Part shown: positions 7,307 through 14,589 of the stretch, in pieces
Layout: every line of letters begins with the position of its first letter
How positions within the stretch are numbered: the stretch's first letter is position 1
DNA from: an uncultured Lachnospiraceae bacterium
Lineage (GTDB): Bacteria; Bacillota; Clostridia; Lachnospirales; Lachnospiraceae
Direction of reading: 5' to 3'
DNA: 64,000 nt
Assembly (NCBI GenBank): GCA_934351835.1
Contig: CAKRJP010000001.1
Span: 237,422 to 301,421, forward strand
Notes under the pieces: model-generated
What the model was told of the DNA's origin: nothing
Seen by the model: only the letters and a program-made list of their open reading frames with translations
The model's database searches: none
Program-made: the position numbers and the translations under genes

Positions 7307-8653
7307 ATGAAACAGGAAACGACATTTACAGAAGGTAAAATTTTAAAACCTTTGATTTTATTTGCACTGCCGGTTTTATTTGCCTTATTTTTACAGGCGA
7401 TGTATGGTGCCGTGGATCTTCTGATCGTCGGTAAATTTGCATCCTCGGCGGATGTATCAGCAGTATCTACGGGTTCTCAGATTATGATGACCCTGACAAA
7501 TCTGATCAGCAGCTTTGCGATGGGAACGACAATCTTATTAGGGCAGCAGATCGGGAGCGGAAAACGAAAAGAAGGCGGACAGACGGTTGGAACTGCGATC
7601 ATGATGTTCGCGGGAATCGCTGTCGTGCTGACGGTTCTTCTTGTTATCTTTGCACCGCAGATCAGCAGTATTATGAATGCGCCGGCAGAGGCATTTGATA
7701 AGACGGTATCGTATGTCAGAATCTGTGGCGGCGGAATGCTGGTCATCGTGGCTTACAACCTGATCGGTTGTATTTTCAGGGGACTTGGGGATTCCAATAC
7801 ACCGCTTCTTACGGTGGCGATCGCCTGTGTCTGTAACATTGCAGGAGATCTTCTGTTGTGTGCATATTTCCAGATGGGAACCAGCGGTGCAGCACTGGCA
7901 ACGGTATTTGCCCAGGTGATCAGTGTGATCGTTTCCTGGTTATTTATCCGAAAGAAAGAACTCCCGTTTACTATGGATAAGAGCTGCCTGCACATTCATG
8001 GCAGAACGATGCGGAAGATGGCGGGACTGGGTGCCCCCATTGCATTACAGGATCTGTTGGTCAGTATCTCGTTCCTGATTATTCTGGCGATTGTAAATTC
8101 AATGGGAGTGACGGCGTCCGCAGGGGTAGGAGTGGCAGAAAAAGTGTGTGCATTTATCATGCTGATCTCATCCGCATTTATGCAGTCAATGGCGGCATTT
8201 GTAGCGCAAAACTACGGAGCCGGACGCATGGACAGGGCGAAGAAGGCCTTGCATTATGGGGCGATGGTGTCCTTTTCAATCGGCGTCATGATGTTTTTTC
8301 TGTCATTCTTCCATGGATCTGCACTGGCAGGTATTTTCTCATCCGATCAACAGGTGATCTTAGCAGCCGCCGACTATTTGAAGGCATATGCGATCGACTG
8401 TCTGTTTACGGCGATTTTCTTCTGTTATATAGGATTTTATAACGGGGTTGGCAGGACAACATTTGTCATGATTCAGGGAATCATAGGAGCGTTTGGTGTG
8501 AGAGTTCCAGTCTCTTATCTGATGAGTATTCAGCCGGATACTTCACTTTTTAAGATCGGGCTGGCAACACCGATGTCGTCTATCGTACAGTTGATCCTTT
8601 GTGTGGGATTCATGTGCGTGCTGAACCGGAAAGCGGAAAAGAAAAATAGGTAA
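7307..8653 (+). CDS. MATE family efflux transporter
   Basis: This protein of about 448 residues has twelve hydrophobic segments and MATE hallmarks: TEGKILKPLILFALPVLF at the N-terminus, a VDLLIVGKF block in the first helices, and the pseudo-twofold second half starting near residue 230 (GRTMRKMAGLGAPIALQ). MATE proteins export cationic drugs or metabolites using Na+ or H+ gradients. Two in-frame ATGs exist. The one at 7295 is only 0-2 bases from AGGAGAG; 7307 has better spacing and is preferred with limited confidence. A strong promoter and a terminator-like hairpin precede it, suggesting controlled read-through. Confidence 0.85.
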   Translation: MKQETTFTEGKILKPLILFALPVLFALFLQAMYGAVDLLIVGKFASSADVSAVSTGSQIMMTLTNLISSFAMGTTILLGQQIGSGKRKEGGQTVGTAIMMFAGIAVVLTVLLVIFAPQISSIMNAPAEAFDKTVSYVRICGGGMLVIVAYNLIGCIFRGLGDSNTPLLTVAIACVCNIAGDLLLCAYFQMGTSGAALATVFAQVISVIVSWLFIRKKELPFTMDKSCLHIHGRTMRKMAGLGAPIALQDLLVSISFLIILAIVNSMGVTASAGVGVAEKVCAFIMLISSAFMQSMAAFVAQNYGAGRMDRAKKALHYGAMVSFSIGVMMFFLSFFHGSALAGIFSSDQQVILAAADYLKAYAIDCLFTAIFFCYIGFYNGVGRTTFVMIQGIIGAFGVRVPVSYLMSIQPDTSLFKIGLATPMSSIVQLILCVGFMCVLNRKAEKKNR

Positions 8654-8692
8654 GGAAAATATTGGCGGGAAAAATATTTCGTGCTATCATAG

Positions 8693-8744
8693 AAACGATC
8701 ATTCCAAAGAAAAATTGAAAAATTTTTCTGGAATGGTCGTTTTT
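8693..8744 (+). terminator. Intrinsic terminator after first MATE gene
   Basis: AAACGATCATTCCA and AAGAAAAATT pair with ATTTTTCTGGAATGGTCGTTT, giving a long stem that ends in TTTTT. Confidence 0.75.
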
Positions 8745-8774
8745 GAGCATAAATGTAAGAGAGAGGAGAATGAA

Positions 8775-9035
8775 ATGGAAGCATTATATAGAGCAATTGA
8801 AAAGAAAATCAAGGATGCCGGATATCCAAGAGAGATTTCCGGGGAAGATGTCTATGATGATATCTGTGATCAGATTGATGGCAAAGAAAATGGAAGTTAT
8901 TTACTATTATCAAAATTCGATGAGGATGTGATCTTTGAATATCAGATTACAATCCAAGATGATGAGTTTAATCTGGGAATCTTGACGATGCGTACACCGG
9001 AGGGAGTATTTGAGGCAGACTTTGATGAAGAGTAA
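8775..9035 (+). CDS. Small acidic hypothetical protein
   Basis: This 86-residue protein is rich in Asp and Glu (ending EADFDEE) and begins MEALYRAIEKKIKDAG. The ATG at 8775 follows GAGAGGAG; an overlapping ATG at 8770 opens a different frame and is less likely. It has no membrane segment or cysteines. No family was recognised. It lies 55 bp upstream of the second MATE gene and may be cotranscribed with it. Confidence 0.6.
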   Translation: MEALYRAIEKKIKDAGYPREISGEDVYDDICDQIDGKENGSYLLLSKFDEDVIFEYQITIQDDEFNLGILTMRTPEGVFEADFDEE

Positions 9036-9090
9036 GTGAAGAGAAAAGCGAAAAATAAGAGTGAGAGAAAGTGACATGAGGTGAGTTACG

Positions 9091-10449
9091 GTGGGGAAGG
9101 CGAGAAAGACAAACGAGATGGACATGCTAAGTGGTGGTCTTGCCGGAAAATTAATTCTTTTTGCGGTGCCGTTAGCGTTCAGCAGTATTTTACAGCAGTT
9201 ATTCAATTCTGCAGATGTGGCGGTCGTTGGAAGGTTTGCAGGGGATAAAGCGTTGGCGGCGGTGGGAAGCTGTGTAGCTCTGGTTGGTATTTTTGTAAAT
9301 CTGAATGTGGGTCTTTCGGTGGGACCGAATGCGGTACTGGCCAATCTGATCGGTCAGAAAAAACGAGATAAAATAAATAGCATGCTACATACTATTCTGA
9401 CATTTGGAGGTATTCTTGGGATTTTTTTAATGTTTGTAGGAATGGTGATAGCGAAACCGGTACTGGAAGTATCTGGAACTCCGGAAGGCGTGATGAATGA
9501 AGCGTTGATTTATATTCGGATTTATTTTATCAGTATCCCATTTATGGTAATCTATAATTTTGGATCAGCAATTTTAAGAAGCTATGGAGATACAAAAAGA
9601 CCATTGTATTATTTGATTATTTCGGGGACTGTTAATGTAATACTAAATTTATTTTTAGTTATATGTTTACATCTGGGAGTGGTTGGTGTTGCATTGGCAA
9701 CGTTAATATCAAATATTCTTAGTGCAAGTCTGCTGATTATCCACTTGTGTCATAGAAACGATGAGTTTAAATTTGAATTCGAGAAGATGCATATGGATAA
9801 GAAAGAACTGAAGAGAGTGTTGATCATTGGTGTTCCGGCGGGAATACAGGGAGCAATATTTCCGATTTCGAATGCATTTATTCAAAGTGGTATCAACTCT
9901 TTTGGAGAAAATGCAATTGCAGGTTCTTCACTTGCATTGAATTTTGAATATTTTACATATGATATTGCGGCTGCATTTGCGCAGGCGGCGGTGACATTTA
10001 CCAGTCAGAACTATGGAGTTGGAAATTTGAAAAGATGCAAGAAAATTTTCTGGGAGTGTATGATTTTCGGAATAGGATTTGCAGAAATATTGTGTATTAT
10101 TTTTATGATCTGGGATGACTTTTTCGTAGGTATTTATACAACAAGTTCGGCGGTGGCAGCTTACGGACTGATACGATTGCATCATGTATGCTCTCTGGAG
10201 GGGTTGAATGCTACGTATGAGGTGAGCAGCGCAGCACTTCGTGGAATGGGAAAATCTGTGGAACCATCGGTTATTACCATTCTGGGAACAGTAGTATTTC
10301 GCGTGGTCTGGCTGTTTACGATATTTAAATTATTCCCAACATACGATATGCTGTTAAATGTATATCTGGCATCGTGGATTTTCACGGGAGGTATATTGAT
10401 GATCGTATATTTCAGACATATGAAAAAATTAGAAAAGCAGCGAGCTTAG
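9091..10449 (+). CDS. MATE family efflux transporter
   Basis: This 452-residue protein has about twelve hydrophobic segments. It starts with a MATE-like cytoplasmic end (EMDMLSGGLAGKLILFAVPLAF), followed by FNSADVAVVGRFAG. The second half begins near residue 235 (KRVLIIGVPAGIQGA). It differs clearly from the MATE protein at 7307, so this is not a recent tandem duplication. The GTG at 9091 is preferred because GAGGTGAG lies six bases upstream; ATG 9118 is the alternative. The substrate is unknown. Confidence 0.85.
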   Translation: MGKARKTNEMDMLSGGLAGKLILFAVPLAFSSILQQLFNSADVAVVGRFAGDKALAAVGSCVALVGIFVNLNVGLSVGPNAVLANLIGQKKRDKINSMLHTILTFGGILGIFLMFVGMVIAKPVLEVSGTPEGVMNEALIYIRIYFISIPFMVIYNFGSAILRSYGDTKRPLYYLIISGTVNVILNLFLVICLHLGVVGVALATLISNILSASLLIIHLCHRNDEFKFEFEKMHMDKKELKRVLIIGVPAGIQGAIFPISNAFIQSGINSFGENAIAGSSLALNFEYFTYDIAAAFAQAAVTFTSQNYGVGNLKRCKKIFWECMIFGIGFAEILCIIFMIWDDFFVGIYTTSSAVAAYGLIRLHHVCSLEGLNATYEVSSAALRGMGKSVEPSVITILGTVVFRVVWLFTIFKLFPTYDMLLNVYLASWIFTGGILMIVYFRHMKKLEKQRA

Positions 10450-10451
10450 AA

Positions 10452-10700
10452 AAAATTGATAAAAGTGAGGAAACGCAGGATCGGATTGCGGAAGATGGGT
10501 GGTATACAGAAGACGGAGAGTATGTAGACTGGGCGTATACAGATCACGGGGCGGTACTCATTGGGTATAGCAAAGATACCGTCACGATTGCGGATCCAAT
10601 ATCCGGGAAAGTAGAGTACGACAGAGCACAGTTTGAGTCAGTGTTTAAGTCAAGAAATAATAAATGTGTGATTTTGTTACCAGGCAAGGAAAGAAAATGA
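10452..10700 (+). pseudogene. C-terminal remnant of a C39-like peptidase
   Basis: Directly after the MATE stop, an open frame without a usable start codon encodes about 82 residues. It contains DGWYTEDGEYVDW, then DHGAVLIGYSKDTVTIADP, then a YDRAQFESVF helix. This matches the end of C39-like (C39_2) peptidases, where the His in W..(E/D)H and the Asp in DP belong to the active-site region. The N-terminal half with the catalytic Cys is absent. The junction lies immediately at the end of the MATE gene, pointing to a deletion that removed the gene's start. Confidence 0.65.
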
Positions 10701-10717
10701 TGTGAGGTGCATTTTAA

Positions 10718-11323
10718 ATGAATGGTGCAGAGAAAAATATGGAATCCGAGGTGTTGATTCGCATGGCCAGAGTAGAAGATGCAGAACGACTGTTGGAAAT
10801 TTACGGGTACTATGTGGAACATACAGCAATCACTTATGAATATGATGTGCCAGAATTGGCAGATTTCGGACAGCGGATTGCCCATACTTTAGAGCGATAT
10901 CCATATCTTGTGGCGGAAAGAGATGGCGAGGTTATCGGCTATGCATATGCCGGGGCGTATCATCCGAGGATTGCTTATAGCTGGGATGCAGAGCTGACGA
11001 TTTATCTGGATCATACGGTACGTGGAAATGGTATCGGACAGAAAATGTATCAGTTATTGGAGGATATTCTTGCAAAACAGGGGATTGTTAAGGCAATTGC
11101 TTTGATCACGGCGCCGCCGACAGAAGAAGAGAGAAATATTTATCCAAGTATGTATTTCCATGAAAAAATGGGCTACCATATGATCGGCTGTATTGAAAAA
11201 AGCGGTTACAAATTTAACCGCTGGTATGATACCGTGCTGATGGATAAGATGATCGGCGAGCCGAAAGAAGATATGGAAGATGTTAAATCTTTTGATGAAG
11301 TAAGAGCGGAATTTGATTTATAA
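10718..11323 (+). CDS. GNAT family acetyltransferase, phosphinothricin-acetyltransferase-like
   Basis: This 201-residue protein has the PAT/Pat-like GNAT arrangement: IRMARVEDAERLLEIYGYYVEHT, then ITYEYDVPEL, the YPYLVAERDGEVIGYAYAG strand pair, the acetyl-CoA loop LDHTVRGNGIGQKMYQLL near residue 100, and FHEKMGYHMIG near residue 147. Proteins of this subgroup acetylate phosphinothricin, methionine sulfoximine or related amino groups, but many act on other amines. ATG 10718 follows GAGGTG at 10703-10708. It is flanked by a broken gene on the left and the DUF3990 locus on the right. Confidence 0.82.
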   Translation: MNGAEKNMESEVLIRMARVEDAERLLEIYGYYVEHTAITYEYDVPELADFGQRIAHTLERYPYLVAERDGEVIGYAYAGAYHPRIAYSWDAELTIYLDHTVRGNGIGQKMYQLLEDILAKQGIVKAIALITAPPTEEERNIYPSMYFHEKMGYHMIGCIEKSGYKFNRWYDTVLMDKMIGEPKEDMEDVKSFDEVRAEFDL

Positions 11324-11458
11324 TATGTGATGTGAATTGATGGGATACATACGATAATGCTTGTAAATTGACAGATAATTACTGGTACGGGTATAATATG
11401 ATTATTATTCTATTTGATTGTCAGGCAGCAAAATGGCGTGGAACAGAAAGGTTAAATT

Positions 11459-11941
11459 ATGAAGTGGACAGAAATTTCTAAAATAAATGAAAACCGAGTA
11501 ATTACCAAAGATGAAACGATAACACTTTATCATGGATCAAAGTCAGGAATCCATGGAAAAATGGAGGCTGTAAAGGGCACGGCTATTTATAAAACATATT
11601 CAGAACTTGTCGATCAGTGTGATATGATGGTTGGATACATTGCAAATGACAGAATGTTTGTTGTATTGGACCGTTTCTTTAACGGGGAAATTACGGATGC
11701 AGCACTTATCAACAGTCTTTCGGCATTAAAATTAGGAAAGCAATATGTGGCACTAACTCCGAAAGCGTGTGGTCAAATAAAAATCATCAAAGAAACTCAT
11801 ATTATGGAAAACGATCGAAGAATCTTAAAGTACAAAAGTGGGATGAATCGCTTGAAAGGTGTAACATTAGCGGAAGAAATATGTAGGGAATATCGTAGAG
11901 AAGGACGTTTTTTTGATGAGATTTTAGAGGAGATGGAATAG
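11459..11941 (+). CDS. DUF3990-like protein with internal deletion
   Basis: This 160-residue protein has the DUF3990 entry motif TLYHGSKSGI (residues 22-31). It then jumps to the family's distal half (GTAIYKTYSELVDQCDMMVGYIANDRMFVVLDRFFNGEI, then ALIQ-type SALKLGKQYVALT). The middle block of about 70 residues, which normally includes DFGxGFY, is missing in frame. DUF3990 proteins resemble ADP-ribosyltransferase-like effectors found in toxin-antitoxin-like pairs; that link is inference. The gene is three bases from its downstream partner. If the missing block is catalytic, the protein is inactive. Confidence 0.65.
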   Translation: MKWTEISKINENRVITKDETITLYHGSKSGIHGKMEAVKGTAIYKTYSELVDQCDMMVGYIANDRMFVVLDRFFNGEITDAALINSLSALKLGKQYVALTPKACGQIKIIKETHIMENDRRILKYKSGMNRLKGVTLAEEICREYRREGRFFDEILEEME

Positions 11942-11943
11942 CT

Positions 11944-12378
11944 ATGGAAGATTTTACACTGGAAAAACGACAGCTTTGCGATATCCAGGGACGTTTATTT
12001 GAACGTGCATTAAAGATGGGATATGATTGTCCTTCGTTTATAGAGTCTTTTATGAACAGCAGAGCCGCGGCGGCATTAGACGATGTCTATGATCGACTTC
12101 AATGGGCCGGAGAGGAATATATTCTGGAAGAGTTAGACGATGAAGTCAATGGTCTGAAGAAGTCCGATGTAATGTATAGCAGAGAGGTCATGTACTGGAC
12201 AGGGTATGTCTACCGTTACTGGCATTATTATACTGGGGAATACAGCAGGCAGATATATAAAATTGCGAATGCAGAACTGATGAATGAAAGTTGGCTTGGA
12301 TTCCATACATTGGATGTTGAGATGGCAATCGATGACTTGAAAGAAATTTACAGACAGAGAAATAAAGTAAAGAGCTGA
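11944..12378 (+). CDS. Partner protein of the DUF3990 gene, hypothetical
   Basis: This 144-residue protein is acidic and rich in Tyr and Trp (MYWTGYVYRYWHYYTGEYSRQIYKIA). It starts two bases after the DUF3990-like stop, with GAGGAGATGG upstream serving as ribosome site. From memory, similar proteins accompany DUF3990 genes in Lachnospiraceae, which would fit an antitoxin or accessory role; I cannot verify this here. There is no recognisable DNA-binding motif or membrane segment. Its stop codon lies inside the first hairpin of intergenic element B. Confidence 0.6.
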   Translation: MEDFTLEKRQLCDIQGRLFERALKMGYDCPSFIESFMNSRAAAALDDVYDRLQWAGEEYILEELDDEVNGLKKSDVMYSREVMYWTGYVYRYWHYYTGEYSRQIYKIANAELMNESWLGFHTLDVEMAIDDLKEIYRQRNKVKS

Positions 12379-12500
12379 ACAGGTTGCGAACTTGTTCAGC
12401 TTATTGTTAGGCGATGAACCAAAGTCCGAGCTTGCTCGGGACCTTGGCGACCGTATACAATCTCAGAATGTGCCGTTGGCACTTCTGATAATTTGTTAGG
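12373..12500 (+). repeat. Intergenic multi-hairpin element, copy B
   Basis: There are three consecutive hairpins. The first pairs GCTGAACAGGTT with AACTTGTTCAGC (12374-12400). The second runs from 12406 to 12451 (GTTAGGCGATGAACC ... ACCTTGGCGAC). The third pairs CAGAATGTGCC with GGCACTTCTG near 12473-12496. The motif TTGTTAG follows the first and third hairpins, as it follows the first hairpin of copy A. The element fills the gap between convergent genes and may also terminate both. Confidence 0.55.
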
Positions 12501-12505
12501 AAAAA

Positions 12506-12703
12506 TTAGTCTTTCGGTTTGATTTTCGGGGGCAGATAATGATAAACTGACTCGTAAGATTCTAATTCTGCATCGGTAGTTGGGGCAGCAGGAATCAGTC
12601 CCGTACAGTCCAGAGAAGATGCGGCATTGGAGAGATAATCATAGGAATCAATCAGTTTTGGATTGTCAGAAATCGATGGTTTTTCTGTTGGTTTCTTTTC
12701 CAT
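12506..12703 (-). CDS. Small hypothetical protein
   Basis: This 65-residue minus-strand protein is preceded by a perfect AAGGAGG ribosome site with seven-base spacing, which supports it as a real gene. It is hydrophilic, with a Lys/Pro-rich N-terminus (EKKPTEKPSISDNPKL), a central DYLSNAASSLDCTGLIPAAP and a Pro/Lys-rich end. A single Cys sits in the DCTGLIP motif. I do not recognise a named family, though the DCTGLIP segment looks like a conserved short motif. It is transcribed against the DUF3990 locus. Confidence 0.65.
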   Translation of the reverse strand: MEKKPTEKPSISDNPKLIDSYDYLSNAASSLDCTGLIPAAPTTDAELESYESVYHYLPPKIKPKD

Positions 12704-12799
12704 AAAGAACCTCCTTAAAATAAAATGATATCTGTAAGGTGTGCAGAAAATCGGAATTTATGTAAAGCAGGTGTTGGATAATGATAAAAAATAAAAGAA

Positions 12800-13222
12800 A
12801 TGGAAGAACGTCAGAAAAAAGAGGTTAGAAACATCAAAGGCAAAAAAGGAAGAGGCTACGGAAGAACCGGTGCAGAACTGGTACTTCGGACAGCAAGAAG
12901 AGGAGCATCCGCAGTATTGGGAATTGCAACAGAAAAATGGGTAATGATCCGTGGAACACAGTGGTTGGGAATCCTATGGCTAGGAATAGTAATAGATGCG
13001 GTAGCATATTTATTTTGGGCACTGGCATTAAAAGGAACAGATAATACGGCATCTATTGCGAATCTGGCATATCTGACACCATTTTTATCAGTGATCGTAT
13101 AGGCTGTATTTCTACATGAGACGATTCAGGTAAAAGCGATAGTTGCTCTGATATTTATAGTAGGTGGAATATTAATCCAAAATGTATTGGGTAGAGAAAA
13201 GAATGGAGGAGAAGCAAAATGA
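12800..13222 (+). pseudogene. EamA/DMT-type transporter remnant with internal stop
   Basis: The frame from 12800 encodes a Lys/Arg-rich stretch of uncertain origin. It then matches the last three helices of a drug/metabolite transporter (WLGILWLGIVIDAVAYLFW ... ANLAYLTPFLSVIV). A TAG at 13100-13102 interrupts it. The same frame continues with AVFLHETIQVKAIVALIFIV and ends at 13220-13222, overlapping the deformylase ATG. The N-terminal seven or so helices are absent. Both truncation and the in-frame stop mark it as broken. Confidence 0.75.
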
Positions 13223-13629
13223 TTAAACCAATTATGCGAGATATATTTTTCTTGAATCAAAAGTCTGAACCGGCGACAAAAGCGGACAGAGCAGTAGCGG
13301 TTGATTTGCTTGATACACTAAAGGCAAATGAGGCAGGCTGCGTAGGCATGGCTGCGAATATGATAGGCGTTAAGAAAAGGATTATTGCAGTAAATATGGG
13401 AATTGTGAATGTGGCGATGTTCAATCCGAAGATTGTGAAGAAGTCTGGAAAATATGAGACAGAAGAAGGTTGCCTGTCACTGGATGGAGTAAGGCCATGT
13501 ACCAGATACCGAGAGATTGAAGTGGAATATCAGGATATGGATTTTAAATGGCAAAGACAAAAATATTCAGGATGGATCGCGCAGATCATTCAGCATGAAT
13601 GTGACCATCTGGAAGGGGTCATTATTTAA
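13219..13629 (+). CDS. def: Peptide deformylase
   Basis: This 136-residue protein has the three deformylase motifs: GCVGMAANMIG (motif 1, with Asn where Gln is usual), EEGCLS (motif 2, metal-binding Cys) and QHECDHLEG (motif 3, HExxH type with two His ligands). It would remove the formyl group from nascent N-terminal methionine. It belongs to the short Clostridia type that begins IKPIMRD and lacks a C-terminal extension. The Gln-to-Asn change in motif 1 may alter activity. The ATG overlaps the stop of the broken EamA gene, so translation was once coupled. Housekeeping deformylase may be elsewhere. Confidence 0.82.
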   Translation: MIKPIMRDIFFLNQKSEPATKADRAVAVDLLDTLKANEAGCVGMAANMIGVKKRIIAVNMGIVNVAMFNPKIVKKSGKYETEEGCLSLDGVRPCTRYREIEVEYQDMDFKWQRQKYSGWIAQIIQHECDHLEGVII

Positions 13630-13666
13630 AGTTGACGATGAATGTCTAAATAAAACGGATCGGTCA

Positions 13667-13993
13667 TTATGCCAGAAGATGTATCAACAGCATATAGCAG
13701 ATCGTCCCACCGGCGATGGAGAGCATCATCTGTCTTCTCCAGATATGAAGTCCGCCTGTGATGAAAATAGAGATGGCTTCCGGAATGCCGTGAGATCCCC
13801 GGAGTACATCTACATTTCGAAGACAGTAGATAACAAGCATGCCGAATACGGCAGAGGGAAGAAAACTTCCGAGATATTGAATAAATGCCGGAGTTTCTTT
13901 GTTCTCTCTGAAAATAATAAAAGGTAAGAAACGCATGGCCATTGTACCAAGGACACAAAGTCCGATCGTGATAATTTGCTGAGTCAGTGTCAT
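13667..13993 (-). CDS. azlD: AzlD family branched-chain amino acid transport subunit
   Basis: This 108-residue protein has four hydrophobic segments and the AzlD pattern (TIGLCVLGTMAMRFLPFIIF near the N-terminus, FLPSAVFGMLVIYCL in the middle). AzlD is the small partner of AzlC in an exporter of branched-chain amino acids. The ATG follows CGGAGG. It lies just downstream of azlC on the minus strand. The AzlC partner here is internally deleted, so the complex is probably non-functional. Confidence 0.8.
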   Translation of the reverse strand: MTLTQQIITIGLCVLGTMAMRFLPFIIFRENKETPAFIQYLGSFLPSAVFGMLVIYCLRNVDVLRGSHGIPEAISIFITGGLHIWRRQMMLSIAGGTICYMLLIHLLA

Positions 13994-13997
13994 ATCG

Positions 13998-14387
13998 TTA
14001 ATCCTCCGTTTTTTCCAGTTTCGTTCGCAGTAAAGTCAGTAACAGAATAATACAGATCATGGTAGGGACCATAAAAGAATCACTGCCGAAGATCAGCAGG
14101 CAGATAAGAGCGACGCCAAGTCCGATCAGGGAAGAGGTGTGGTTCTTTTCTTTTAGCCATTGTTCTAAGAAAATGACAACAAACATGGCTGTCATGACAA
14201 AACTGAGCCCATCGGTATCAAATGTCAACAGGGAACCTCCATAGATCAACATACTCATAAAGAGTGGATAGACAAATGAAAACCCGGAAGTATTGGCATA
14301 AATTCCATAAGCAAATCCCAGAAACAAAAACCCTGTCATAATAGGGATTGTCTGTGGAAATGCGGCTTTTAGTGCTTTACGTTTCAT
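13998..14387 (-). pseudogene. azlC: AzlC with large in-frame internal deletion
   Basis: The 129-residue product starts like AzlC (KAAFPQTIPIMTGFLFLGFAYGI ... FMSMLIYGGS). It then passes directly into the distal part (LLTFDTDGLSFVMTAMFVVIFLEQW ... GSDSFMVPTMICIILL). Normal AzlC is about 230 residues; about 100 central residues carrying the middle helices and the NxRH-type segment are missing, with frame kept. The ribosome site (AGGAGG) is intact. The join falls at a GGS/GSL position, where both flanks normally carry a Gly-Ser, so recombination at a short repeat is plausible. Confidence 0.7.
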
Positions 14388-14417
14388 AAATCCTCCTGCG
14401 TAAGATGGTTACATTAG

Positions 14418-14438
14418 ATATGTATTGAACATACATAT
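14418..14438. promoter_or_regulatory. Palindrome upstream of azlC
   Basis: ATATGTAT and ATACATAT form a perfect 8-bp inverted repeat around TGAAC, 31-51 bp upstream of the azlC start. This is a typical position and size for a repressor operator. The regulator is unknown. Confidence 0.45.
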
Positions 14439-14589
14439 TTTATCATATCAAATTTTCCTTACAATTCCAAGCGGAGAAATAGGAAAGATATAATATTTGC
14501 GGATTATGGAGGAAACGCAATTGAAGTCGTAATGGAGATATAGTAAAATATGAAACAGAGATTAAATGATGCGGAAAGGAAATGATAAT

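Noticed and set aside
12404..12412. GTTAGGC resembling an integron attC core site
   Set aside because: attC requires an inverse core of the RYYYAAC type with a matching folded arm. None was found upstream within the hairpin region, and there is no integrase in the window.
13517..13927. Plus-strand ORF of 136 residues overlapping deformylase and azlD
   Set aside because: It overlaps two better supported genes on either strand, and has no ribosome site or recognisable domain.
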